A stretch of 41,577 bases of DNA from Myxococcus sp. RHSTA-1-4 (lineage in GTDB: Bacteria; Myxococcota; Myxococcia; Myxococcales; Myxococcaceae), in contig NZ_JAIQDG010000059.1 in assembly GCF_020037125.1 (NCBI RefSeq), forward strand, positions 1 to 41,577. The letters run 5' to 3'. Shown here one piece after another: positions 33,608 to 40,729 of the stretch (positions are counted from its first letter, which is position 1; each line of letters begins with the position of its first letter). The notes beneath the pieces were generated by a model. It was given only the letters and a program-made list of their open reading frames with translations, was not told where the DNA came from and did not search any database. The translations under genes were made by a program, and so were the position numbers.

Positions 33608-33823
33608 ATGGCCGAGTGGTCCATCAGGCGGTTGAGCACCGGCGAGATCGAGGTCCTGTACCTGAACCACTTCACGCGGGAGATCGTTTCCTGCGGCAAG
33701 AACCGCTGCGACACACCCGAGGCCATGATCGCGGACTGGATGATGGCAAACGCGGACGAGCACGACCTCATCCGTCTCCTGGACCGCACGGTCCTGCTCA
33801 AGCTCCCTGCGGCCAGTGCCTAG
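33608..33823 (+). CDS. Small hypothetical protein (71 aa)
   Basis: Starts at the ATG at 33608, with CGGAGGG 4-5 bases upstream as a good ribosome-binding site. The sequence MAEWSIRRLSTGEIEVLYLN, then CGKNRCDTPEAMIADWMMAN, looks like a compact soluble fold. No known family. It follows the exported hypothetical closely and shares its codon usage. An earlier in-frame start overlapping the previous gene is not used. Confidence 0.55.
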   Translation: MAEWSIRRLSTGEIEVLYLNHFTREIVSCGKNRCDTPEAMIADWMMANADEHDLIRLLDRTVLLKLPAASA

Positions 33824-34055
33824 AGGTGGGACGCAGGGCATGCAGCTGCGGCAGAACGCGCGCACCGGGCAGGCGAACCGCCGCACGCACTCGGCCGAGT
33901 CCTGTGGTCGCTTGTAATACCTTTTGGGTTTATGAATAGTAGACCTTGGACCGCGATCGCCACCGGCCCCGTCTCCCGCAGCCGAGGCCCCACCAGGGAG
34001 CCGGGAGGCCCGAGCCAGTGCCCGCCGCGCGTCCCTTCCCACCTGGAGGCCGCAC
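33824..34055. other. Kinase upstream region
   Basis: 232 bp without a gene. A short AT-rich patch at ~33912-33950 (around TTGTAATACC and TTTATGAATAGTAG) stands out in GC-rich DNA and may hold the promoter of the kinase gene. No clear -35/-10 pair at standard spacing was found, and no strong hairpin. Confidence 0.3.
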
Positions 34056-35222
34056 ATGACCGATGACCGCACTCCGACCGACGAAACGCAGATCGAGGAC
34101 CCGACGCCGGAGAACACCTCCGACCTGGAGAGCGCCCGCCCCCGGCTCCGGTTCACAGTCGAGACCACCACGTACGAGGCCATCCGCACGCTGGAGCGGC
34201 GGGGTAACGGCGAGGTGGTGCTCCTGGCCGAGCGTCACCTCCCCCATGGACTCGCCGGGCTCGTCACCATCAAGCGCCTGCGCAATCCCGTTACTTTCGA
34301 GCGCTGCCAGCGGCTGATCGAGGAGGTCCAGCTCGCCTTCCGCCTCCACCACCCGGCCATCGCCCAGGTCCATCACCTGAAAATCCACGCCGACCGGCCG
34401 CACGTCATCGCGGAGTACGTGGACGGCCCCACGCTGGACACCATCATCAGCCTCGCCACCATGCGCGAGAAGCCGCTCTCCGCGCCCTTCGCCCTCTACA
34501 TCGCCGCCGAGGTGGCCGACGCCCTCCACCACGCGCACACGCTGAGAGATTCGGAGAACCGGCCGCTGGGCATCATTCACCGCGACGTGGCGCCCCGGAA
34601 CATCCGCGTGGCCCGGAGCGGCGAGGTGAAGGTGACGGACTTCGGCGCCACCTACTCGCTCATGGTGGGCCGGGAGGAGACGCCGGGCCTCCTGCTCAAG
34701 GGCGACGTGGCGTACGCCTCGCCCGAGTACCTGCACCGCAAGCCCATGGATGGCCGGTCCGACATCTTCTCTCTGGGCCTCGTCCTCCTGGAGATGCTGA
34801 CGTGCAAGCACCTCTTTGACGTGGAGGACGAGAAGGCCCCCAACGCCACCGTGGACGTGAAGACGGAGGAGATGCCCTCGGTGCCCCTCACGCGGATGAT
34901 CGCGCTCGTCAACCGCTACCGCCCCGAGGACGTGGAGAACGCGATGGCGGGCCTGCCAGACGCGCTCAAGGCCATCGTCCACAAGGCCCTCCAGCGCAAG
35001 CTCTCCGAGCGCTACGCCACGGCCGCCGAGATGCGCGATGCGCTGCGGGCGGCGCTCGCGGCGGAGTCACAGCGCTTCGGCCGGAAGGAGGCGAGCGAGG
35101 AGCTGGCGCGGATGCTGTCGGAGGCGTCCGTCCTGCGCGACCGGGTGGAACTGGACGAAGAAGGCATCTTCCCCGAGGGACTGGACGCCGACGAGGCCAC
35201 GCCCGCGCCGAACGAAGAGTGA
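34056..35222 (+). CDS. Hanks-type Ser/Thr protein kinase (soluble)
   Basis: 388 residues. A charged N-terminal tail precedes the kinase domain (~38-335). It has the Gly-rich loop LERRGNGEVVLLAE, Lys73 in VTIKRL, Glu90, HRDVAPRNI (His175, Asp177, Asn182; the usual Lys after HRD is Ala, as in many myxobacterial HRDVSP-type kinases), DFGA (195-198), SPEY and DGRSDIFSLGLVLLEML. The C-terminal ~50 residues are acidic, with ELARMLSEASVLRDRVELDE. No transmembrane segment, so cytosolic. The key residues for ATP and Mg binding are present, so activity is likely. It lies in the tRNA-Sec element, before the convergent XRE genes. Confidence 0.88.
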   Translation: MTDDRTPTDETQIEDPTPENTSDLESARPRLRFTVETTTYEAIRTLERRGNGEVVLLAERHLPHGLAGLVTIKRLRNPVTFERCQRLIEEVQLAFRLHHPAIAQVHHLKIHADRPHVIAEYVDGPTLDTIISLATMREKPLSAPFALYIAAEVADALHHAHTLRDSENRPLGIIHRDVAPRNIRVARSGEVKVTDFGATYSLMVGREETPGLLLKGDVAYASPEYLHRKPMDGRSDIFSLGLVLLEMLTCKHLFDVEDEKAPNATVDVKTEEMPSVPLTRMIALVNRYRPEDVENAMAGLPDALKAIVHKALQRKLSERYATAAEMRDALRAALAAESQRFGRKEASEELARMLSEASVLRDRVELDEEGIFPEGLDADEATPAPNEE

Positions 35223-35252
35223 GAACGGGCGGCCGAACATTCCTGGAAGCAA

Positions 35253-35275
35253 GCGGGCCCCAGGTGTGGGCCCGC
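35253..35275. terminator. Hairpin between kinase and XRE genes
   Basis: A perfect 8-bp stem GCGGGCCC / GGGCCCGC with a 7-nt loop lies 30 bp after the kinase stop and 6 bp before the end of the opposing XRE gene. GTCGTTT follows it on the plus strand. A likely bidirectional terminator. Confidence 0.6.
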
Positions 35276-35281
35276 GTCGTT

Positions 35282-35641
35282 TCAGCGCAACAACACCTGG
35301 GCCACCTTCACGAGGGCATCGAGCTGGTCCTCGTCCATCTTGCGCGCGAGGCCGGTGAGCTGGCGCAGCTTGGGCGCCCCGCCCTGCCCTCGCGCCCCCT
35401 TGCCCGATTTCGCTCCCTCCTCCGCGTCCGAGAGCCCCAGCAGTTCGTCCGAGGAGATGCGCAGCACCGAGCATATCCGCAGCAGCGTCTGGACGCTGGG
35501 CAGCATCTTCCCGCGCTCCAGACGGCTGTAGACCATGTGCGCGAGGCCCAGCTTCTCGGCCACCTCCGCCTGCGTGAGCCCGAGCTGCGTCCGGGCCTCT
35601 CGGGCGGCACTTCCAATTCGGGTCGCCAGTTCTTCGTTCAT
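35282..35641 (-). CDS. XRE-family regulator (paralogue A)
   Basis: 119 residues from the ATG at 35641. The Cro/C1 HTH (7-68) has AREARTQLGLTQAEVAEKLG, MVYSRLERGKMLPSVQTLL and RICSVLRISSDELLGL. A basic Gly-rich linker (KSGKGARGQGG) and a C-terminal helix (LTGLARKMDEDQLDALVKVA) follow. It is clearly paralogous to the neighbouring 83-residue regulator (shared SRLERG and LPS-TL pattern). A long open frame continues upstream through the other regulator in a different frame and is rejected. It probably controls the flanking kinase genes. Confidence 0.85.
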   Translation of the reverse strand: MNEELATRIGSAAREARTQLGLTQAEVAEKLGLAHMVYSRLERGKMLPSVQTLLRICSVLRISSDELLGLSDAEEGAKSGKGARGQGGAPKLRQLTGLARKMDEDQLDALVKVAQVLLR

Positions 35642-35676
35642 GCGTCGGGGTACCAGGAACACCGAGAACCAGGTCT

Positions 35677-35699
35677 GGCGCGGGCAGGGGGCCCGCGCC
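35677..35699 (-). terminator. Hairpin between the two XRE genes
   Basis: A perfect 9-bp stem GGCGCGGGC / GCCCGCGCC with a 5-nt loop lies downstream of the 83-residue XRE gene and upstream of the 119-residue one. It lacks a T-run, so it may be a weak terminator or a regulatory hairpin. Confidence 0.4.
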
Positions 35700-35778
35700 T
35701 CGGGGACGCCCCTTCCTGCCGCATCTTGGCGGCCGTGTCGATGCGCGATCCGCACCCCGTCACGAGGCGGCACCGTGC

Positions 35779-36030
35779 CTATTGGCCGGAACCTTCGGGG
35801 GCAGAGACCGCCAAGCCATTGCCGCCCAGGATCAGGTCCACGGGGACTCGGAGGACACCGCACAGGTCCACCAGCGTGGGGAGGCTGGGCAGCAACCTGC
35901 CGCGCTCCAGGCGGCTGAACACCAGCGTCGGCACGTGGATGGCCTCGGCCACCTGGGCCTGCGACAGGCCCGCCCGATGCCGGGCGGCGCGGACATGGGT
36001 TCCAATCTGCTGGGAGAGCTTCGCGTACAT
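35779..36030 (-). CDS. XRE-family regulator (paralogue B)
   Basis: 83 residues: MYAKLSQQIGTHVRAARHRA, then GLSQAQVAEAIHVPTLVFSR, LERGRLLPSLPTLV and CGVLRVPVDLILGG. The whole protein is little more than the HTH domain. It aligns over ~65 residues with the adjacent 119-residue regulator, so the pair arose by duplication. It is divergent from the transmembrane kinase gene at 36231; the 200-bp spacer would hold both promoters. No perfect long palindrome was found there, only short ones such as CTCGTATGAG. Confidence 0.85.
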   Translation of the reverse strand: MYAKLSQQIGTHVRAARHRAGLSQAQVAEAIHVPTLVFSRLERGRLLPSLPTLVDLCGVLRVPVDLILGGNGLAVSAPEGSGQ

Positions 36031-36230
36031 GAGGAGACCTGGGAGAAAGAGGAGAATGCCGCGTGGGCGGCACTCCGAGCATACAGCTCATCAGGTTCAA
36101 CGATAGTATCCGCTCAAGGTTTACCCTTCTCCCGCGCCACTTCGCGGTGGGAACTCGTATGAGATCCGCTACCGGTTGAGAGCATGTCCAGGAACGCCGA
36201 CCCCACACGCCCCGCCGAAGGAGAGGACAC

Positions 36231-38219
36231 TTGAGCCCGCGTCTGCATCCCGTCGTCCCCCCGGGCACGGACATCGGAGGGTACCTCGTGGAGGAGAAGC
36301 TGGGGGCCGGAGGCTTCGGAGCCGTGTACCGCGCCCGGCGTGGAGGGCGGCTCTACGCGCTCAAGCTCATCCCACTCTGGGGGCTGGCCGAGTGGGCCGA
36401 GCGCGAAGTGGCCATCCTCCTGCGGCTCAAGCACTCCAATCTGGTACGCATCCGTGGGCACGGACAGTGGCCGGACGAGGCGCCTCAATACTTCTTCATC
36501 GTCATGGACTACGTGGAGGGGCGCCGGTTGGACGTGTGGGCCAGGGAGGAGAACCCCTCGGCCCGCGAGGTCGTGCTCAAGGTGCGCGGCGTGGCGCGCG
36601 GGCTGGGCGCCGCGCACCGGGCGAAGGTGGTGCATCGAGACCTGAAGGAGAGCAACGTCATCGAGCGCACCTCGGACGGCGAGGCAGTGGTGGTGGACTT
36701 CGGCGCGGGCGGGTACGAGAGCGCCCCCAGCATCACCGGCGGCGTGCTGCCACCGGGCACGCCGGAGTACCGCGCGCCCGAGGCATGGCGCTTCCAGCAG
36801 GAGCACGGGGACGAGCGTGGCCGCTCCTACCAGCCCGGCCCCTCGGATGACCTGTACGCGCTGGGCGTCGTTCTCTATTGCCTCCTGACGGGCAGGCAGC
36901 CCTTCCTCCCGGACGAGGCCGCAGGGGTGGAGGCCGTGCTCAACCGCGCCCCCAAACCACCCCACGTGCTCAACTCGCGCGTCCCCGAGGCCCTGAGTGC
37001 CGTGTGCATGCGCCTGCTGGCCAAGGAGCCCGAGGAGCGTCACCCGGACGCCGACGCGCTGTGCGCGGAGCTGGAGGCCCTGCTGGCCCAGGCGGACGAG
37101 TCCTGGGACGTGAAGCTCTGCGACGCCTATGGCCCGGACACCGCCACCACGCTCGCGGAGGTGCCGCACGCGGGCGAAGACGAGCTGGTGCAGTGGTTGA
37201 AGAAGCGCAAGGCCCGGCCTCGCCGGGGGCCGCGTCAACGAGCGGAAGATGCCGCGCACGATTCGGAGTCAAACGCGGTGGCCATCCAGGCCGAGCTGCC
37301 ACCCCCAGCTCATGCACGCCCCGGCCCCCCGCCTGCGCCGCCCCCGGCACGTGCCCTTCACTTCAATGTCCTGCGCGTGGCGATCTGGATGAGTCTGCTG
37401 GTGGGCTTGAGCGTGGGCGTGCTGGTGCTCGCGCGCAACCTGACGCCCGCCCCTGCTCCTGCCGCACGTCACGGACTGGAGCCCCATCCCATTGTGGCCA
37501 CGGACTCACCACCCGCATCTCCCGCGCTCGCGCTCGCGTCCTGGGCTCCCGGCCAGGAAGTGGCGGCCCCCTGGATGCCACTGGAAGCTGACCCAGCCGC
37601 AGCCGCGCTCGATGGCGCGCCCACCCTTGCGGCCGTCGCCCTTCCCGCGACGTTCTCCCAGGAGAAGGCTTCCGTGAAGATGAAGAAGAACACCAGCGTA
37701 TCCCCCGAGCCCGAGCCGCAGCGCCTCCGGGGCGGAGCCGTTGGCAAGGCGCTCGGCCTCGGTGTCGCGGTCTGCATGGCGATGGCCTGCCCTGGCCCCC
37801 AGGTGCGCCCAACGCCTCCGCCCGAGGAGTGTCCTCCTGGGGCCGTTGAGGCCATGGAAAAGCTCGGCCTTTTCGCACGTGGGGCTGGCAGGGGTGAATC
37901 CACCTTCGACCTGCGCCCCGAGACCTCCAGGTTCATCACGGTGCGCGAGGGAGAAACCACGATTCGCATGATCCGCCGATGGGGAAACCTACCCTCCCCG
38001 ACGCTGTTCTCCGGGCGGCTCATCGTAGGCCCGGAACGTGTCTACGGGCGGCTCACAGAGGCGCGTACTCCTGACAACGAGCGCATCCCGGTCTGCGTGC
38101 AGTTCCTCGACCCCCAGGACAATGCCATCGGAATCCAAAAGCGAGAGCCCACGAGCGATCCCAGCACTGCCATCGTCTACTCCACCATGGACCTGAAGGC
38201 CGTCCGCCGCTTCGAGTGA
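36231..38219 (+). CDS. Hanks-type Ser/Thr kinase with membrane segments and C-terminal sensor-like domain
   Basis: 662 residues from a TTG start with GGAGAGG just upstream. The kinase domain (~15-290) has LGAGGFGAVYRA, Lys45 in ALKLI, HRDLKESN (135-142), DFGAGGYE (156-163), APEA and DDLYALGVVLYCLLTG. A basic and Pro-rich juxtamembrane linker leads to a transmembrane segment at ~382-403 (VAIWMSLLVGLSVGVLVLA). After an Ala/Pro-rich stretch there is a second hydrophobic run ending in AVCMAMACPGP (~503-523) and a C-terminal domain (TVREGETTIRMIRRWG, GRLIVGPERVYGRLTEARTP, VKAVRRFE-like end) seen in myxobacterial kinases near DUF2381 genes. An internal ATG at 37679 (MKKNTS) with GGAG upstream could also produce a separate lipoprotein. 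DUF2381 follows 9 bp later. Confidence 0.85.
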   Translation: MSPRLHPVVPPGTDIGGYLVEEKLGAGGFGAVYRARRGGRLYALKLIPLWGLAEWAEREVAILLRLKHSNLVRIRGHGQWPDEAPQYFFIVMDYVEGRRLDVWAREENPSAREVVLKVRGVARGLGAAHRAKVVHRDLKESNVIERTSDGEAVVVDFGAGGYESAPSITGGVLPPGTPEYRAPEAWRFQQEHGDERGRSYQPGPSDDLYALGVVLYCLLTGRQPFLPDEAAGVEAVLNRAPKPPHVLNSRVPEALSAVCMRLLAKEPEERHPDADALCAELEALLAQADESWDVKLCDAYGPDTATTLAEVPHAGEDELVQWLKKRKARPRRGPRQRAEDAAHDSESNAVAIQAELPPPAHARPGPPPAPPPARALHFNVLRVAIWMSLLVGLSVGVLVLARNLTPAPAPAARHGLEPHPIVATDSPPASPALALASWAPGQEVAAPWMPLEADPAAAALDGAPTLAAVALPATFSQEKASVKMKKNTSVSPEPEPQRLRGGAVGKALGLGVAVCMAMACPGPQVRPTPPPEECPPGAVEAMEKLGLFARGAGRGESTFDLRPETSRFITVREGETTIRMIRRWGNLPSPTLFSGRLIVGPERVYGRLTEARTPDNERIPVCVQFLDPQDNAIGIQKREPTSDPSTAIVYSTMDLKAVRRFE

Positions 38220-38228
38220 GGACTGATC

Positions 38229-39158
38229 GTGCCCGCGTCACCCATCGTTGTTCTCGTGGTGCTCACGCTCCTGTCCGGAGCCGCGACCGCACAACCGCGT
38301 CCTGTGGCCCCGAGTCTCGGTGTGCGTCGCGTTGAGATCCCGGCCGAGAACTCTGAGGCGACGCAGACACCCGAGGTCCAGATAAGCCCAGGCGTTTCCA
38401 CCACGTTCGAGTTCGACTCCGACCTCGCCACGGAGAAGATCGTGCTCGAAGGTGCAAAGCGCTTCTCGCTCGTGGACGTTGGGCGGAGCACGCTCCGGCT
38501 GGTGCCCTCGGAGCAGATCCTGCCCGGCGAGCGCCTGCGACTCACTGTGCGGTTCCTGGACGGTTTTGTCCCGTCCGGTGCAGCCTTCATCCTGGTCGCG
38601 CACCCCGCGCGTGTGGAGCGACTTGTCGAAGTATGGCGCCAGCCACGCACGGCGGAGTCGTACCGGCAGGAAGCGAAGGATGCCCGCGCGGAGACCCAGC
38701 AGTGCCGCGAGGAGAACGAGCGGCTACGCGCGGAGCATGAGGGACCGGGCGGGATCGCGGGCCTCCTGGCCAACGGCTTGATTGTCCGCGAGCAGGGAGT
38801 CGCCGCGAAGTTCCTTCTCGTCAACGAGGCGATCCGCCAGCGTCCGGGCGAGATTCTCAGGGTCAACCGAGCCTGGAGTTATCGATCCCCTGTCCGCGTA
38901 GCCATGGATGTACTTTTTGATACTCCGGATGCCGCAAATCCCTGGACAGCAGAAGGGGCGTCGCTGGTGAGCAAGACCGGCACGTCGTTGAAGGTTCTGA
39001 CGGTCTGGAGCGATGTGCCCTCAAATTGCAATCCAGGGTGTCGTGTCGTGGTGGAGGCGGAGGCGACGCCCGATGCAGCCCACGGAACGTTCACGCTGAA
39101 GCTGTGGGACTCGGGCGGGCTGCGCACGATCACGCTCTCCGGCGTGACTTTCCCGTAA
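38229..39158 (+). CDS. DUF2381 family protein (Myxococcus paralogous family TIGR02268)
   Basis: 309 residues from a GTG, with a signal peptide (VVLVVLTLLSGAATAQP). The family is largely confined to myxobacteria and is often encoded beside Ser/Thr kinases. Recognisable features: RRVEIPAENSEATQTPEVQI, STTFEFDSDLATEKIVLEG, LRLVPSEQILPGERLRLTVR and FVPSGAAFILVAHPARVERL, then a coiled-coil-like AETQQCREENERLRAEHE and a C-terminal beta-rich domain. It is exported and may act with the extracytoplasmic part of the kinase just upstream (9-bp gap). Biochemical role unknown. Confidence 0.85.
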   Translation: MPASPIVVLVVLTLLSGAATAQPRPVAPSLGVRRVEIPAENSEATQTPEVQISPGVSTTFEFDSDLATEKIVLEGAKRFSLVDVGRSTLRLVPSEQILPGERLRLTVRFLDGFVPSGAAFILVAHPARVERLVEVWRQPRTAESYRQEAKDARAETQQCREENERLRAEHEGPGGIAGLLANGLIVREQGVAAKFLLVNEAIRQRPGEILRVNRAWSYRSPVRVAMDVLFDTPDAANPWTAEGASLVSKTGTSLKVLTVWSDVPSNCNPGCRVVVEAEATPDAAHGTFTLKLWDSGGLRTITLSGVTFP

Positions 39159-39259
39159 CGTGGAGCCCATCTCCGAGAGACGCACAACTACGCGGCATGA
39201 AGCCCGTCCCCCATGAATGTCGCGGGGCCCTTGAACAACAAGAACAGGAGAACGGTTCC

Positions 39260-39598
39260 ATGAGCCAGCGCGGAGCAATCGGCCACAGGCGCAGAGGCGA
39301 GATCGTCAGGGCGTTGTTCGAGATCGTCATCAATGCCCCTGGAATCAAGGGCTCCAAGGTCCTGGACCAGCTCGTTGAGCGAATGAACTTGGACGACGAC
39401 GAGATCGACAGGGCATCGTGGGGAACGACCGGGGCGACCAAAGTGGGCTGGTTCCGGAAGCAGCCTCGCGGCTGCTGGACGGTCACAGCGGATGGTCGGC
39501 GCGCGTACGACCAGTTCTCGGACCCAGAGGAGTTCCATCGCGAACTGGACCGCCTGTACCGCGAGCGAACCCAGGATCGTAGCAAGTCGCACAAGTAG
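39260..39598 (+). CDS. Stand-alone Mrr N-terminal-like winged-helix protein
   Basis: 112 residues from the ATG at 39260, with CAGGAG about 10 bases upstream. RGEIVRALFEIVINAPGIKG, KVGWFRKQPRGCWTVTADGR and AYDQFSDPEEFHRELDRLYR match the layout of the Mrr_N winged helix of type IV restriction proteins, where a W-x-L/V-T-x-x-G strand closes the wing. No catalytic Mrr domain follows. It could be a DNA-binding regulator, a detached specificity domain, or a remnant. A longer upstream frame overlapping DUF2381 is not used. Confidence 0.6.
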   Translation: MSQRGAIGHRRRGEIVRALFEIVINAPGIKGSKVLDQLVERMNLDDDEIDRASWGTTGATKVGWFRKQPRGCWTVTADGRRAYDQFSDPEEFHRELDRLYRERTQDRSKSHK

Positions 39599-39613
39599 CG
39601 CTATGGTGCCCCC

Positions 39614-39814
39614 ATGCCACGCATCAATGGAAGGTCCCCAATCAAGGGCAGTCCGCGCGTACTGACGATTGAGCCGGACAGTGACCCGAAATGGCTGCGC
39701 ATCCGGATCCACCCGCCGGGCCCACAGGCAAGGGCGGGCTGGACGATCCGAGTCCGCAAGGCCCAGTTCAAGAACTTCATCCAGAGTCTCCCTCCGTCCT
39801 TGCTCGGCCCATGA
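39614..39814 (+). CDS. Small hypothetical protein (66 aa)
   Basis: Basic, no signal: MPRINGRSPIKGSPRVLTIE, then DPKWLRIRIHPPGPQARAGW and KAQFKNFIQSLPPSLLGP. It starts 15 bp after the preceding gene and has plausible codon usage. The beta-rich start and Lys/Arg content could suit a small nucleic-acid-binding protein, but no family is recognised. It is the last gene of the element; the following ~157 bp before the att core hold the right-hand arm-type repeats and no gene. Confidence 0.4.
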   Translation: MPRINGRSPIKGSPRVLTIEPDSDPKWLRIRIHPPGPQARAGWTIRVRKAQFKNFIQSLPPSLLGP

Positions 39815-39843
39815 TGAAGGAGCTTGGTCGGGCGGGCCGATTC

Positions 39844-39863
39844 GTACCCAGGCTGTACCCAAG
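39844..39863 (+). promoter_or_regulatory. Putative integrase arm-type sites, right end
   Basis: GTACCCAGG at 39844 and GTACCCAAG at 39855 are direct repeats 11 bp apart, in the same orientation and spacing as the left pair at 25309. They lie about 110 bp from the att core. Confidence 0.6.
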
Positions 39864-39971
39864 ATGAACGGACGCGGGTGGACCTCCATGGACGCTCCAC
39901 CCGCCCCGCTCCAGAGGGAAACCGGCCGACCCTCAATCCCTCCGGGCACCTCGCGGATCGGGGTGGCGGGG

Positions 39972-40037
39972 CTTCAAAACCGGTGAGGGGCGCTGAGAGG
40001 CGTCCCTGGTGAGTTCGATTCTCATGCTCTACCGCCA
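39972..40037 (+). repeat. attR: 3' part of tRNA-Sec duplicated
   Basis: A 66-bp copy of the tRNA-Sec 3' region (CTTCAAAACCGG through CTACCGCCA) with one change against the left copy. The 5' half of the tRNA (acceptor, D arm, 5' anticodon stem) is absent, so this is not a second tRNA gene. Confidence 0.92.
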
Positions 40038-40729
40038 CTTTTTCCCTCTAACTCCAGGCATTTGACGCGGTTCGCGGTGAAGCCCGAACTGTTCGGGCGG
40101 GTACGCGGGCGTTCAGTCGGTTACGTCCCGGGGAAGCGCCAACGCCCAGCGGCACGGTGTTCTCGCAAGCTCTCGCTCCCGCCCGGGCCCCCTCGTGCCC
40201 CTGAATCCGTGCCGCAGGGGCACATGGCGAAGGTACCGGGCCACAGAGTCGGTGCTCCCCGGATCGCCCCGAGCACGAGCCGACGCCTCCTGATTACAAA
40301 TCGGGGCTGCGGCGACGCAGTGGCGCTTGCTCAGCAGCTGCCGACCATACAGGCGCTACCCGTGGGAGCACCTGAACGTGGTGCTACGAGTCATCAACGA
40401 TCACCCCCATGAACCAAGTCGCGGACCTCGCGCCCGTCAATGCGGCGCGAGCCACTCTGCTGTTGGGGATGTGGCCGAGGGTTTACGCCGTCACGGAGGT
40501 CGTGCGCGCGCAGCTCGCCGCCGAGATCTCTGCGAAGACGACCTACAGCCCCGATTCGGGCACAGCTCGCAGAAGCCCACCATCCACTGAGGGAGAGCCC
40601 GCCATGGCGACGTTCGCGCCGTGGCGGCTCGCCGGGCTTGAGGTTCAACCGGTGCCCGCGGCGCTCATTTCTTGCCGACACCTCCCGGGCCGAAGGAGGC
40701 GAACGCCCCCCGGGCGCAGCCCCCCATTC
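40038..40729. other. Chromosomal stretch without a supportable gene
   Basis: 692 bp after attR. Several open frames exist, but none has a recognisable domain, good start context or consistent codon bias. A plus-strand frame from 40409 (MNQVADLAPVNAARATLLLG) stays open to the window end but runs antisense to the better-supported minus-strand gene. The T-run CTTTTTCCCTCT just after attR may be the original flank of tRNA-Sec. Possibly decayed genes. Confidence 0.4.

Larger units (their letters stand above)
25240..40037. mobile_element. 14.8-kb integrated satellite-like element at tRNA-Sec
   Basis: Bounded by the 66-bp repeats (offset 14,798 bp). It contains, from left to right: integrase, nuclease-like gene, HNH gene, excisionase-like HTH, primase-helicase, HTH/coiled-coil protein, XRE regulator, hypothetical proteins, Hanks kinase, two paralogous XRE regulators, a second Hanks kinase, DUF2381, Mrr-N-like protein and a small protein. 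No capsid, tail, portal, terminase or conjugation genes are visible. It therefore resembles a P4-like or PICI-like satellite or an integrative plasmid-like element that depends on a helper for transfer. Confidence 0.88.

Noticed and set aside
36031..36230. Operator palindromes between XRE paralogue B and the membrane kinase
   Set aside because: Only short or imperfect repeats (for example CTCGTATGAG) were found; not distinguishable from chance.
35282..36274. A 330-residue protein extending the XRE regulator upstream
   Set aside because: The extra N-terminal part is Arg/Pro-rich, overlaps the other XRE gene in a different frame and has no domain; the ATG at 35641 starts the HTH domain.
39972..40037. 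A second tRNA-Sec gene
   Set aside because: Only the 3' part is present; the 5' acceptor strand, D arm and 5' anticodon stem are missing, so it is an attachment-site duplicate.
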